A stretch of DNA of 64,000 nucleotides from Paenibacillaceae bacterium. GTDB lineage: Bacteria > Bacillota > Bacilli > Paenibacillales > NBRC-103111. Shown here one piece after another: positions 46,201 to 55,218 of the stretch. A program made the position numbers and the translations under genes. The notes below the pieces were generated by a model. The model was not told the origin of the DNA. It searched no databases and saw nothing but the letters and a program-made list of their open reading frames with translations. Each line of letters begins with the position of its first letter. Positions within the stretch are counted from its first letter, which is position 1. The stretch is from NCBI GenBank assembly GCA_029256185.1, contig JAQSYI010000002.1, positions 62,001 to 126,000 of the forward strand. Direction: 5' to 3'.

Positions 46201-46975
46201 ACTTCGTCGCTGCAATGTTCGCCCAATGCGCGAATGTCATCTTGTACGGCTTGTCGTCCGCGAACACGCTGTTCACGCCAAAGCCAACGATGCCCGAAGC
46301 ATACGGGTTATCCCGGACGAAATAGTCTGCAGGCATCCGGATGGTGGAATCCGCCTTGCTGTCCCAGCTGCGCTCAAATTCAAAATATTCATAGCCCTGG
46401 CCCAGATTTTGCTTCGGCAGCTCATAGTAGCCGTAGTCCTTGCCGCCAAGCTGCGTGTCGATCAATACACGGCTCTGTATGCTCTCCGCCGCTGCCCCGC
46501 TGTTTCTCACCGTGTAAGTGATCATTGCCGTGCCAAGCTGTTCGGATACTTCGCTGTCCACAAGCGTAATTCTCTGTTCGACTTGAATCCCGTTCACGCT
46601 CCATGTGCTTGCCACCCATGCCCCGGCGGGGTCCACTGACGTCTGCACGCCAGTGGAAGAAGTCCCGAGGAACCCATAATCGTTCCCGAACACATAATCC
46701 TTGCTTCCGATGCGGAACGAGGTGAATGAAGTATCCATGTTCGCGCCCCGGTGGGTCAGGTCTACGTCGTCATCGCTCTTCTTCAGGATATCGCCCTCAA
46801 CCGTGGAAATGACATAGCCTCCGTTTTCTTTGCTCACAGAGACCCGGATATACGGGTTGGCGATTTCCGCAGTTTCCGGCGACGGAGCGGCGGACGCAGG
46901 CATTACGGGGACGGCCAGGGCCATAAGCGCAGCGGCCAGCAGCCCGGTCAGCAGCCGTTTCATTTTTATAATCAT
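40226..46975 (-). CDS. Giant secreted S-layer-homology protein (2249 residues)
   Basis: Signal peptide 1-29 (ending MPASAA). About 30-800 looks all-beta with no recognised family. About 830-1200 is an unusual stretch of long alternating strands rich in aliphatic residues (GINMDARLSLPQVVSFLPNK, then IEADLHVN, LNLQAGVNYLQILKG). Ig-like modules follow, then a bacterial B-repeat domain (HTITATADAGGSISPSGNIM), a Gly/Ser linker, a CBM_X2-like domain and three SLH domains in the last 190 residues (FQDVDKSAWYYGDVQYAYQK; SFDDVAVSRYY; AFADDDHIAGYAREALYAMQ). SLH domains attach to pyruvylated cell-wall polymer. The gene begins 18 bases after the other giant gene, so the two are probably co-transcribed and work together at the surface. 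Role unknown. Confidence 0.85.
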   Translation of the reverse strand: MIIKMKRLLTGLLAAALMALAVPVMPASAAPSPETAEIANPYIRVSVSKENGGYVISTVEGDILKKSDDDVDLTHRGANMDTSFTSFRIGSKDYVFGNDYGFLGTSSTGVQTSVDPAGAWVASTWSVNGIQVEQRITLVDSEVSEQLGTAMITYTVRNSGAAAESIQSRVLIDTQLGGKDYGYYELPKQNLGQGYEYFEFERSWDSKADSTIRMPADYFVRDNPYASGIVGFGVNSVFADDKPYKMTFAHWANIAATKFDYTPDTTLNFTNAINGSKTADSAVALYYDLGSIAAGAEKAFSTYYGVTANLKNKDNQVLINTTAPSKLSFKDAGRTAYAGTEGEDNVARINTTVTNPANSGKTYRNLAIVVYALGFDTQRQADDGSWIDYSNTDPLFTDVVAFAPGENRVTYFDFKFAPDVNAQLGSFVTKVFDMDEGVNELGSYAEEYCLGTTENFVILPGTNPELPAITLSELSPKILYNDETRYLTVMGQGMSFFRSDLLNKIELRGEDGTVYEAPIDSLTYEQGDKPTSASIQLDGYMDPGRYELHFVWKTGTGEQALQGVPEDFTSPAMTVHLSSDPQYRNDQYGVVTVQRDGADKYKAVPYKNEAAFTAANVGADDLLLTFRGDILQDNDDKNFYRMLGKDKNVNINQMLNYLGSDLTIKQYGNGTVVVKMDGKITTVGANTTVRDGTALFQLDAGTQYVVPVYDGRGEVKSGGSLNTKQDYIELQWDNAFDTLRTIGGFLIDLKYGVLGKIQEGGDGKKTYDIISFGGGLDLGFLTPGGAAKARQNTATGNKWTTDTEVIEDDDPDGFGFGLSFDDETGDITAQTKEKDVPPKNSKPSRVEAGVTIHDILYGGKDPGYVGINMDARLSLPQVVSFLPNKIEADLHVNTIGGYEVGFDGKVKTAMLEMMLSLVIKSNPSGAPIPDKLYFTIGGFEPGLNVDSLGVAWITGGGGGFDKLYDTIYGKDGLPPLTLLLHVEFDITKILSGSADLELSLRSIAISFDDLSLKKLKDAKFIDGGRIAIGWYPNFSLNLQAGVNYLQILKGSIRITAAAGDTTDDFVEFVLRVALGVPKYIPVVGGMEIASAELGGGSEKVWGNVTLLEIIKVGFVYYWGGDVEFTAGNAGGTDRFSAAPVPRGAGEMRTMALFSALTEPQPVQTDPSTGKTQFVAVGGNLSFAAGSKVAADFDALASDAMQPAEAMRSARAAANPTQIFTNNGRTSHLVQFGDAANYILTVSSVDGAEITAANLSKSMTVKQNGSPYALKYYAAPGAEATDGEKEAALKDANVNIAGGVAYIFIPGTALAADRNFLIEFAGNTAYDVGAIYVEPVSELTTYSADLNGQSLTVNWTGENLSDTAKLIVSVSDIRGEDGVILNTADIPAKYDGGSGAAVLAVPERLASGTYYVTVTLSDEGVCFEKYNANSITINNSKAPGVPKSVTLANAGNDKLQVSVTPPDGDFGGYFVDIYEDGVLADAGLYFEKGEEIIVGGRYEMPVMRTDDNGSPVLDNEGKPVQETENGVAKTAVVGYTPGKTYTAKVRVGNIEDHTPDVDGDEIYHCSEYIMSGGVVLAAATPPAVAVAYDKTTGEAAITADVPVTGELYVNSGIADGKWYELKPAGTALTQALNLPDGEHTLELHAVDADGDKIITSQIVKVDTTPPTLLMETPVSGGTFSGSTLAVRASADWDATYTFKINGTPIDQKSGSAIINGGLLSHTLPIGSYAGGAKLILEIEAADADGNTATKRIELNNAKLADVSGIAIYNGSTPVAGGEIKLDDIGDTAELRLMGIVPGEPGRPIDLTDSTGAAFEVLGGHSASLSGNKATARAAGQTMIRGSYELGGGRSLDDGAVLSVMDDNRPLPVTHTITATADAGGSISPSGNIMVSDGSSQSFTVAANSGYSIADVRIDGSSVGAVTGYTFTNVTGNHTIAAAFNRNGTGDGSGGGSDNGNGEESGTGGSSSGGGTAIDISAAAYDKASGKDIVVTLTPGNNTLITVNNGNATLVKGTDYTVSGNTVTIKKEYLVTLSPGEHRLTFDMSSGNDPILTLTIEDEIPQAEGVNPFQDVDKSAWYYGDVQYAYQKALFTGTSAATFSPDMPMTRGMLVTVLGRLAGVDTGKYPASSFDDVAVSRYYAAFVAWAKENGIVAGIDSNLFAPDADITRQDMAVILYRYMLFMNTGLPKVKEWLAFADDDHIAGYAREALYAMQQAGIIDGKPGNLADPQGQATRAEVAAMLHRFSEAIKEE

Positions 46976-46993
46976 TTTCCAATCCCCCGTCCC

Positions 46994-49900
46994 TTAGTAC
47001 ACATAGACGTATACGAGGTACATGCCCCGTTCCGCGCTCTGTGCCATGATGGTGTAATAGCCCTTCTCGCTTGCTGCGAAGCCTGCGGCGCCGTCAAAGT
47101 GCTCGGCATACTTCATTTGCGCAGCGGTCTTGTAGCCCCGCGCGTAGTACAACGCCGCCTTCTCGCCGCCGAAGCTCAAGTCCGATACGGCAACGGTTAC
47201 CGTCGCCGGGCTGGTGGAGTACACGTCGTTTTCTTCAACGGCCTGCCCATTGACCGTGAACAAGCGCACACCTTCGTTGCGCACATTCACTATGCGGGTC
47301 TTGACTGCGGTATTGCCCAGCGGGTCGGCTGCGGTGATCACAACGGCATAGCTGCCCGCGTTGGCAAGATCAACCGCGCTGATATCCGCGCTGAGGGTAA
47401 CGCCGTCAATGGCTTTGCCCGCTCCGAAGTCCGTTGCCGCAACGCCCTGCAGCACGCCGAGCTTCACGGCATCCGCATTCGCGTTTCTCTCCACGGAAAC
47501 CGCTTTGGTGCTCTCCATTTTGATGGCCGGCGGGGTTCTGTCAATGAGGGTTATGCTGGTGTTGATGATGTTCTCATGCCCCCACTTGTCTTTGGCGGTA
47601 ATCTCGTACACGCCGTTTTCCGCAACCGTAACCGTATAGTTATAGGTTTTGGTTGCATTGCCTGCGGTTTGGCTGACGGTTTCCTGCTTCACTTGAACCG
47701 CCGCGCCTCCCAAGCGTTTGGCCGTCACTGTCATGCCTTCTTGTGTCTCATCTGTGATGTTCAAGAGAATCCGCACATTTCTGTTGGTGTAATAGAAAGC
47801 TTTTCCGTCTGGGCCCATACCGCCATGCTCACTGCCGTCCCCGACAAAATCCTGGCTCAGCTTCACATGCGGCGCCAGCGCATCCAGCTCGTTTATGGCC
47901 GGAAATGCAGATAGCACATTGCCCGCTCTGTCGGCGAAGGTGAGCACATACTGCCCGTTGTCCGTAAATTCTACCGTGTGGCTGTTCTTGTAGCCGCTGT
48001 CCGGGTCACTGAGAAGCATGACGGACTCGTCATTCTTGAAGGCATAAGTCAATGCGGCTGTATTGCCGGTCACGGTCTTTTGCGGGTAGCCGCTGAGCAG
48101 CTCCGGCGCCTCCTTGTCGATTACCGTGACGGGTCCGTCCTCCGGCCGCCACAGTGTTATCGCGTTGCCGCGCAAGTCATAGACCACGATCTTGGCCTGG
48201 CAGTTCCGCAGAAACTCGATGGTCACGTTGTTGCCCGACACGATGGCGGTCACATAGGAATCGGCAGGAGTAAGCACATTGCCGTCCTTTCTGTCATAAG
48301 CCGTGACTTCCACCCGCGACAGCTGCTCGTTGAAGGAGAAGAACGCCTTGATGCTGTTGTTCGTAGGCGTGTTCAGTATCCGTGCCAAATCCCGGGTCCA
48401 TGTAGCCGCCTTGCTGGAGGCCTCGGAGTCGGCTGACCAGCCCTCCGGGCCAAGCACCGGCGCGCTTGCATCTATGGATTGGACAGCGATGGCGACCGTA
48501 CCTGTGTTGCCGGCGTTGTCGCGCAGCAGGAAGTGCCCGCTGCCGTTCTCATCGAACTCCACATAGTAGCCGTCCCCGTCCTTTGTCAGCACTAATGCGG
48601 TTCCGTCGCTTCTATGCCCTGTGACGGCGATTCCGTCCTCCGGGATATCCGCACTCAGCGGCACGAGATACGCCTTCACACCGCCGGCACCCTCAACATC
48701 AACGTAATGCACTGTACCCGTCGGCGCAGTTTTGTCAATTGTACCGCCCGGCAGAATAACCGGAACGGTTATCGCATTGCCGTCCCCAGGCCCTGTGAGC
48801 GCAGCCGTGACGGTGCGGTTCTCCGCATCCTCGCCTGTGAACAGGACGCTCCGTGAAGCGGCAAACGCCACCGCGCCTGCCGGCAGGCCGCCGCTCACGG
48901 CAAAGACCGCAGGAACAACCTCTCCCGCCGCATTGAGCGCCTCCGCTCTGACAACCACGTCGCTGTTGGCAAGCCCCAAGCTAAGCGTGCTGCCGCCGCT
49001 TGTATATGTCCCCATGCTGTTCGGGCCATTCGTCCCGGAGGCGTTGTAGGTAAGGCGGTATCCGGCAATCACGGAATCCGCGGGATCATGGAAGACAATA
49101 TCGCTCACATCCGCCGTATACATTCCCTCGTTGCCCGCCGCATCGCGGAAACGGAATGTGTAGGTTTTGCCGGGAGAGCTGCTGTCAAAGGTGATGCTGG
49201 CCGGCGCAGTGCTGCCATCGTCGCCTATCATCGTCACACCGCTCTCGTCAAAGCCGCAGATCTCGTATGTGATGGAATACAAGTGCGTCTCAACGGCAGT
49301 TTCGCCAGTCTCCGCATCCGTCACCTCGTATGCCGCGCTGTTAATAGAGGCGTTGACAACGGCTGTAGGCGCGGTTTTGTCGATATTGATCACAGGCAGC
49401 GTGAACGATTTGGACTGGCCCAAGCTGCTGTTAGTCAATGAGTAGGCAACCGTGCCATTCTCCGACAGGGTGGCTTCCCATGCCGTGCCGCTTCCCACTG
49501 TCAGGTCCGGAGTGCCGCCCGTGTCCACCTTGACCGTGACATTCTGGTTCGTCGGGACCGTTGGGTCAATTACGGTTTCCCCCACGTGGAATGTCAGGCT
49601 GTGCGCGAACGCCGGCCCAAAGATATTGGCGTAGATGTTCTCCGTGTAGCTTGCGCCGAACAAATCGGTGTAGCTGATTGAAGCAGGACCGTCCGCGTAG
49701 ATGGGAAGGTGGCCGTGGGAAGCGGCAAAGTCCGTTCTATAATGGTCTAACTTGATAGGCGCGGTAAAATCCAGCGTCCCGCCGTGGGTGTAGACCGGGT
49801 AGTTGCTCACGTTTTGCGCGATGCCAGTATTCGCATTCGTAATGCTCGGTTTGATGCCCGCGAGTCCGCCTGCGAAATCGTATTGGCGTTCCACTGCATT

Positions 49901-52900
49901 GCCTGCGCTGTCCACGACAATGAGCGTCGCAGAAGCGAGTTTCGCCGTACCGTTGACGTCATATTTGGCATATGCGGTCAGATTGACCGCGCCGGCAACA
50001 GGATCGAATCCCCCGCCAAAACGTCCTGGCGCGCTTGCCAAAGCATACAATGGCGGTTCAGAAGCCGGAATTGTTATATGATAGCCATCTTCCACAGCCT
50101 CTGTCGCCGGGTCGTCGCCTTCCATCGCCACGGTATGCGCGTCGTAGTCCACCCCTGCCAGAAACTCGGAATAGTCCTTGTCGAAGCGGATATATGCCGA
50201 GGCCGCGCTTGCGTCCACTGTTGCGGAGAGCGTGAAGCTGCCCGCCGCCGCATCCGCATTCCACACCGGCTCCGCGATAAATTCCGGCGGGTCGCGGTCG
50301 ATGTTTTCTACAAGATAGACAGCACCCTCGCTCCCCGGCGGCGACACATACTCCTCACCGTTCACCAGCAGCGATGTGGTAAAGTTGCCCGCCGTGTCAA
50401 AAGCATCTGCCGAAAGATAGCCGTTGCCGACAAAATTGTATACACCGTTCTCGTCGGGCTTCACACGGACGTGGTCAGCCGCGTTGTCGTAATCCTTATC
50501 CAGGAAATCCTCATCCGGATGGTAATATTCATCCCCGTCAGGGTCGGAAGTGTTGAAGGCCTCGCCGGGGTAGATCTTGCGCCACGCGTTCACGAATACG
50601 TCTATGGATGATGAAGGTGTGTCGATCACGTAAGCCATTCCGTCGCCGCTTGACACCTCATGGACGTCGTATACAGCGTCCAGCTTCACCGCCACCCCGC
50701 GTTGAGGGGCTTCGGTTTCCGACACGCTGAGCTCCACTACAGGCGGCTTGTCGTCCCGGCGCAGCTTCACAACATATATGGGCGACTCCCCGCCCTGTAT
50801 CTCGTCATAGAATTGATAATACAGCGTGATTTCCGAGCCGTGCTCCGGGAACGCCCCCGGCGACACGGGTATCGTATGCCCCCAAGCCCCGTATTCCATG
50901 TAGTTATCTTCATAAGACTGGCTTTGCCCGAACACGGCGGTGGAAGCAAGGCTGCCGGCCGCCGTTCCGTACCGGACTTTCAATCCCACACCCAACGGCA
51001 CGGGGGGATTGGCGTACTTCGAGGTGTGCGTGGCCCGGTATTCCGCCCCGAAGGAATAGGGCCACTCCGATGCGGCGAACTGGATCTTCGGATGAGTGAT
51101 GCCACCCCCCGCACTGTCTCCAAAGGTGATGACCGGAACGTTCGTGGTAACGTCATTGCCCTCGCTGTCAAATACTACCGCCACGGGGGCGCTTGCCGGA
51201 TCACCGCCATTTTCGCTTTCGCGGATGTAGTGGCCCGCCTCGTCCATCACAGCGTACAGCGAAGCCTGCGCCGGAGCCCCGTTGTCGAATATCCAGTAGC
51301 TGAGCAGGCTTTCTTCGCCGGCCGCACCGTTTTTGTATGCCAGCCGGACTTTGAACTCATAGCGCACATTGCGGTATTCCGGCAGCCCGCTAGCCTCGTC
51401 GTAGCCCACCTGCACGAAGGGCACCGCCTCTATCACAGCAGGATCAAAGCTCAGGGTAGCTTTATAGAAATTGCTGAAATACTCGCCCATTCCAACCGTG
51501 TTATAGTTCGTGTACCAGGTCATATTGCCGTCCTTGATGTACCTTGGATCAGGCACGGGATGCGGTGCCAGATCAGACAATCTCCACTGCACAAGCTCCT
51601 TGCGCGCTGTGGTGTTGCTTTCGCTGGCCCACTCCCCATCCAAATTTTCATACTGCACCTGCTCCAGTGTGATCACGGAATGGTTCAGATCGACCCGGTC
51701 AAGACCCGTCAGCGGGTCGCCGGACAGATAGAACTGCGCCTCGGCGAAGCCGTGGATGCTGCGGAGATTGAAGAACGCCCCTGCATCATCGCTGCCGTAG
51801 TATTGAGGGTCGTCATAATCCGACGGCCAGTACAGGCCCTTGGAGGCGCTGCCCATGCTGCCGCTTGCGCGTACCTCGCGCGTATTGTCCACACGCCGCC
51901 CGGTGTTGTCGTTGGACGAGAAGCCCTCATGCCGCACTTCTATGGAAGCCGGTTCCTTGTAGAAGGTGTCGAACTCAACCGCCTTGTAAATCAAATCGCC
52001 ATACTCGCCTTGCCCCCAGAGAAGCAGCGCCACCGGTCGGGTTGTGTCATTGGCATAGACAGCCTCCGCCACCGTGTCGATTCCGGCGCCGGAATACGCC
52101 CATTTGGTATCATAGGGATACAAGCCGCTTTCTCCATGCCGGGCTACCTTTGTCGAGCTGCTCAAGGCAATCGTCAGCTGCGTCGTATTTTCCAGAGGAG
52201 AACCCTCCGTATCGCTGTCCGGCGTGCCCATTGCGGCGAAATTCCGGACGCCGGTTGACGACATCCCCCCTTGATTCTTAAAGTAGGTGGCCAGATCGCC
52301 ATAATCGGTGCCGGCTTCACTGATGTAGTTGGCGGGGCGTTCTACCCAGGCATACCAATAATTTTCCACATTCTTTATTTCCACCCCAACGCTTGGGTAG
52401 CTGCCGCTTGTATATTGTGCGGATGTGTCGGCATAGATAATATTGACTTCCGCGTAGGTGCGGTTGAAGCCGAAATCCATGCTCACAGGCTCGCTTGTAT
52501 TGCCCATGCTGTCTGCCGCCTGCACCCACAGCGTCTTGTAATGCACCTTGTTCCCGGTCAGAGACCCGGGATCGGGGAAGTGCGCCGCAGCGCCGCTGCC
52601 CGCCACCGCCGCGGATAAGTCCGGCGCGGCAAGGCGCGTGCTGCCGCCCTCCGAATCATAGGTGTCCTGCCAGGTGTACACCCAATTCGTAACACTCATA
52701 TCGGAGACTGCTACCTTCGCATATTCATCCCTGCCCGCATATGCGCCGGCGCTCTCCACAGCCTTCGTTAATGTGACCGCAGGAGCGAGGTTATCCACGC
52801 CCGGCCACGATTGTCCCTCTTGAGGCAGCTTGCCTGTGGCCGACGCCTGGTTGCCCGCTTCATCCGTCAACGTGACCGTGGCTTTCACCTCGTTGACCTC

Positions 52901-55000
52901 TGTGCCTGCAACGGGCAGCTTGATGAAGACATAGGCATATTTCGTGTCGCCGGGGCCTATCATCGGAGCGCTGCTGCTGATGGGATTGCCCGCCGCCGCA
53001 TCTCTCCATGCGCTGCCGTCATACCCTTCCGTTGTGGAAGATTGAAGCTGTGTTACCCCATCCGTTCTCCCGCTTATCGCAATGGTGAACGCCGCATCGC
53101 TGCCCTCCAGATTGGTATCTGTTACAGCAGCCTTGACCATGATTACTCCGCCGCCCGCATCGCTTACGGTGACGGCAACCTCAGGCGGCTCAAAGTCCAG
53201 CTTGTACTGCTTATCCGGCGACTTGATATATTGCGTAAGCTTGCCGCTTGCCGCCGCCGGCAGATTCGTCGGCGCAAGCGCGCCGTCCCCGTTCTGAGCA
53301 TAGGTCATCAGGGTATAGCCGCTGCTGTCCTTCGAATTTCCTGCCGGGGTAATCGACGTCACCTTGACGATGCTCCCGGGGTCGTCAACCGTATGCTTTG
53401 CGGAGTCCAGCACAAGCCGGTAGGATAAGACAGACCCCATGCCGCCAAGAGCGCCGTTCACTCTCGCCGTACTTGTCTTAACCGGCTCCAACCGCACATA
53501 TTCCCCGGCCTTGCTATTGTCTTTGACATTCAGGGTTACAGCCGGAGCCCCGCCGGAGGGCGTCAATGTCTTGTTCAGTTCCAGCGTAACATTAACCGTT
53601 TCTCCCGATTGGATGAACACCTTTTCGGGCGTCTCAGATTTTGACGTTCGAAGGTTGTTTACAGCGAATGGCAAGAGATCAACCGTAGGCGAACCGGCGA
53701 TGCTGTATTCGACCTTGCCGCTTGGCTGCTGCCCGTTCCGGTTCGCCGCGAATTTGTTGCCGGAAATATCGTACAGGCTGTTCCAAACTGCCTTGTTGTC
53801 ACTACCGCTTACCGAGATTTTGGAAAACTTGTAGTAGTAGCCTCGCTCCTGTGTCACCTGCGACGAATCTGTGTAGGGATCGGGGATTCTGTACTCAAAC
53901 GTCATGACAGGCGTGGCGTCGGTAGGAGACGGCGCGAATCTTAACAACGACGCCCTTGCCGGCATCCCACTCATGCCATCGATGCCCGATGTCTGGATGT
54001 CCAGCTGCAGACTCGCAATCTGCGCGCTTGTAAGCCCCGAAAACAGCACCGGCTCATCCCATGTCACCTGAAAGTACACCGTCCGGTCTGTAAGTGTGCC
54101 GAGGTTGCCAAGGGTAATCCCGCCGGATAGCGGCTTCTTCCCCGCAATGTCCGAGGTGACGCTTACGCTTTTTATGCGCGGTCCCGCGATGTCACGTCCG
54201 ACCAAGATCCCCCAGCCCATATAGGCGTCAATTTCCTTGTCTCTGTCGGATTCGGCCTTGAAATGAAGCTCTCCCATATTGGAGGAGGCTTTCCACGCAC
54301 TGTCATCGCTGAATGCCGGACCGGAGCCGCCGTTCCAGTTGATGTCATGCCAGCCGTCGCCGCCCTTGTTCCAGTGCTGGCCCATGAACCACAGATCGGC
54401 CCAGTCATTGCTTTTGCCGAATACGAACCAGCTGGTTTGAACCGTTTTGAGGCCTGTGGTGAAAAAGTACTCGACATCGCCCTTGTTCAACATATTGGTG
54501 ATGTTCCCGCCGGATGAGCCGGTTCGCAAAGTGTTAAAATCATAATACACGTTGTATTGGTGCATCCCGTCGATACTGTCAATCGTACCGCTGAACTGGT
54601 GGTCCCGATGTGCGCTGTTCCAATGCCCGCTTGTTCTGGCATAGTTGTATCTGCCAAATTGGTTAAGCAGGTATTGGTTACTGTTCAGCCAGGTCTTCGC
54701 CGATGCCGCCATCTTCCTCGTGTTTGCGGGAACGCCGTTCCATTGTGACACAGTCGCGTTAAACAGCTTCAGCGCCCGCTGTACGCCAGTTTGAAAGTTG
54801 GTGTTGTATGTAGCGTACAGCGACTTTACGGGCGAATAGGCCACTGTATGGCCGTAGGCGTTCTGCTCCGCGTTCGCTGCATATGCCGACGGCCACATCG
54901 CCGCCAGCATCGCCAGCGTGAGCATGACGCCCAGCATGCGCCTTCGTGCGCCATAAAGCGTCCTGTGGATCTGCCTTCCGATCCGTTTAAGAAAATGCAT
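46994..55000 (-). CDS. Giant secreted Ig-repeat protein (2668 residues)
   Basis: Starts at the ATG at 55000 behind AAGGAGGATTACACC. The signal peptide ends PSAYA (about residue 42). About 45-270 is a distinct N-terminal domain rich in Trp and Asn (WNSAHRDHQFSGTIDSIDGM, WFMGQHWNKGGDGWHDINWN) that I do not recognise. The remaining 2400 residues are serial Ig-like beta modules with recurring DxAGN turns (DEAGNQASATG, DTAGNFTTSL, DNAGNTGTVAI, DRAGNVLSAF). There is no SLH, LPXTG or other anchor at the C-terminus, so it may be released or held by the SLH partner encoded 18 bases downstream. A terminator separates it from the two-component genes upstream. Confidence 0.85.
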   Translation of the reverse strand: MHFLKRIGRQIHRTLYGARRRMLGVMLTLAMLAAMWPSAYAANAEQNAYGHTVAYSPVKSLYATYNTNFQTGVQRALKLFNATVSQWNGVPANTRKMAASAKTWLNSNQYLLNQFGRYNYARTSGHWNSAHRDHQFSGTIDSIDGMHQYNVYYDFNTLRTGSSGGNITNMLNKGDVEYFFTTGLKTVQTSWFVFGKSNDWADLWFMGQHWNKGGDGWHDINWNGGSGPAFSDDSAWKASSNMGELHFKAESDRDKEIDAYMGWGILVGRDIAGPRIKSVSVTSDIAGKKPLSGGITLGNLGTLTDRTVYFQVTWDEPVLFSGLTSAQIASLQLDIQTSGIDGMSGMPARASLLRFAPSPTDATPVMTFEYRIPDPYTDSSQVTQERGYYYKFSKISVSGSDNKAVWNSLYDISGNKFAANRNGQQPSGKVEYSIAGSPTVDLLPFAVNNLRTSKSETPEKVFIQSGETVNVTLELNKTLTPSGGAPAVTLNVKDNSKAGEYVRLEPVKTSTARVNGALGGMGSVLSYRLVLDSAKHTVDDPGSIVKVTSITPAGNSKDSSGYTLMTYAQNGDGALAPTNLPAAASGKLTQYIKSPDKQYKLDFEPPEVAVTVSDAGGGVIMVKAAVTDTNLEGSDAAFTIAISGRTDGVTQLQSSTTEGYDGSAWRDAAAGNPISSSAPMIGPGDTKYAYVFIKLPVAGTEVNEVKATVTLTDEAGNQASATGKLPQEGQSWPGVDNLAPAVTLTKAVESAGAYAGRDEYAKVAVSDMSVTNWVYTWQDTYDSEGGSTRLAAPDLSAAVAGSGAAAHFPDPGSLTGNKVHYKTLWVQAADSMGNTSEPVSMDFGFNRTYAEVNIIYADTSAQYTSGSYPSVGVEIKNVENYWYAWVERPANYISEAGTDYGDLATYFKNQGGMSSTGVRNFAAMGTPDSDTEGSPLENTTQLTIALSSSTKVARHGESGLYPYDTKWAYSGAGIDTVAEAVYANDTTRPVALLLWGQGEYGDLIYKAVEFDTFYKEPASIEVRHEGFSSNDNTGRRVDNTREVRASGSMGSASKGLYWPSDYDDPQYYGSDDAGAFFNLRSIHGFAEAQFYLSGDPLTGLDRVDLNHSVITLEQVQYENLDGEWASESNTTARKELVQWRLSDLAPHPVPDPRYIKDGNMTWYTNYNTVGMGEYFSNFYKATLSFDPAVIEAVPFVQVGYDEASGLPEYRNVRYEFKVRLAYKNGAAGEESLLSYWIFDNGAPAQASLYAVMDEAGHYIRESENGGDPASAPVAVVFDSEGNDVTTNVPVITFGDSAGGGITHPKIQFAASEWPYSFGAEYRATHTSKYANPPVPLGVGLKVRYGTAAGSLASTAVFGQSQSYEDNYMEYGAWGHTIPVSPGAFPEHGSEITLYYQFYDEIQGGESPIYVVKLRRDDKPPVVELSVSETEAPQRGVAVKLDAVYDVHEVSSGDGMAYVIDTPSSSIDVFVNAWRKIYPGEAFNTSDPDGDEYYHPDEDFLDKDYDNAADHVRVKPDENGVYNFVGNGYLSADAFDTAGNFTTSLLVNGEEYVSPPGSEGAVYLVENIDRDPPEFIAEPVWNADAAAGSFTLSATVDASAASAYIRFDKDYSEFLAGVDYDAHTVAMEGDDPATEAVEDGYHITIPASEPPLYALASAPGRFGGGFDPVAGAVNLTAYAKYDVNGTAKLASATLIVVDSAGNAVERQYDFAGGLAGIKPSITNANTGIAQNVSNYPVYTHGGTLDFTAPIKLDHYRTDFAASHGHLPIYADGPASISYTDLFGASYTENIYANIFGPAFAHSLTFHVGETVIDPTVPTNQNVTVKVDTGGTPDLTVGSGTAWEATLSENGTVAYSLTNSSLGQSKSFTLPVINIDKTAPTAVVNASINSAAYEVTDAETGETAVETHLYSITYEICGFDESGVTMIGDDGSTAPASITFDSSSPGKTYTFRFRDAAGNEGMYTADVSDIVFHDPADSVIAGYRLTYNASGTNGPNSMGTYTSGGSTLSLGLANSDVVVRAEALNAAGEVVPAVFAVSGGLPAGAVAFAASRSVLFTGEDAENRTVTAALTGPGDGNAITVPVILPGGTIDKTAPTGTVHYVDVEGAGGVKAYLVPLSADIPEDGIAVTGHRSDGTALVLTKDGDGYYVEFDENGSGHFLLRDNAGNTGTVAIAVQSIDASAPVLGPEGWSADSEASSKAATWTRDLARILNTPTNNSIKAFFSFNEQLSRVEVTAYDRKDGNVLTPADSYVTAIVSGNNVTIEFLRNCQAKIVVYDLRGNAITLWRPEDGPVTVIDKEAPELLSGYPQKTVTGNTAALTYAFKNDESVMLLSDPDSGYKNSHTVEFTDNGQYVLTFADRAGNVLSAFPAINELDALAPHVKLSQDFVGDGSEHGGMGPDGKAFYYTNRNVRILLNITDETQEGMTVTAKRLGGAAVQVKQETVSQTAGNATKTYNYTVTVAENGVYEITAKDKWGHENIINTSITLIDRTPPAIKMESTKAVSVERNANADAVKLGVLQGVAATDFGAGKAIDGVTLSADISAVDLANAGSYAVVITAADPLGNTAVKTRIVNVRNEGVRLFTVNGQAVEENDVYSTSPATVTVAVSDLSFGGEKAALYYARGYKTAAQMKYAEHFDGAAGFAASEKGYYTIMAQSAERGMYLVYVYVY

Positions 55001-55154
55001 GGTGTAATCCTCCTTCAATCGATTTCCGTTACCGTGCCGTATGCAGCCAATCTGTCCGGTTGCCCGATTCCATCAGTTTGCATGAAAATATGAACGACCC
55101 GCATGCGCGGGCCGTTTTTTGATGGGCTTGTGTTCAAGATATCAATTTATATAC
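55001..55154 (-). other. Leader region of the giant-gene operon
   Basis: The segment between the two-component terminator and the first giant gene. It holds a hairpin ACG-A-CCCGC/GCGGG-C-CGT (about 55094-55118) followed on the plus strand by six T. This would be a rightward terminator, although no rightward gene precedes it. On the minus strand the region would be a structured 5' leader of some 100 bases; I do not recognise a known riboswitch. Confidence 0.45.
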
Positions 55155-55192
55155 AAAAAAATGGCGAGAGTTCCCAAATTGTCCCTCTCGCC
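55155..55192 (-). terminator. Terminator after the response-regulator gene
   Basis: On the minus strand an 8-bp stem GGCGAGAG/CTCTCGCC is followed by A and seven T. It lies 27 bases past the response-regulator stop codon and isolates the two-component genes from the giant genes downstream, which therefore need their own promoter. Confidence 0.85.
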
Positions 55193-55218
55193 CTGTAAAT
55201 TCATTTATGGAAGCTGCT

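Noticed and set aside
55001..55150. Possible riboswitch (cyclic-di-GMP type) in front of the giant genes, suggested by GCAAAC and paired G/C tracts
   Set aside because: The GEMM consensus elements could not be lined up; only simple hairpins are supported.
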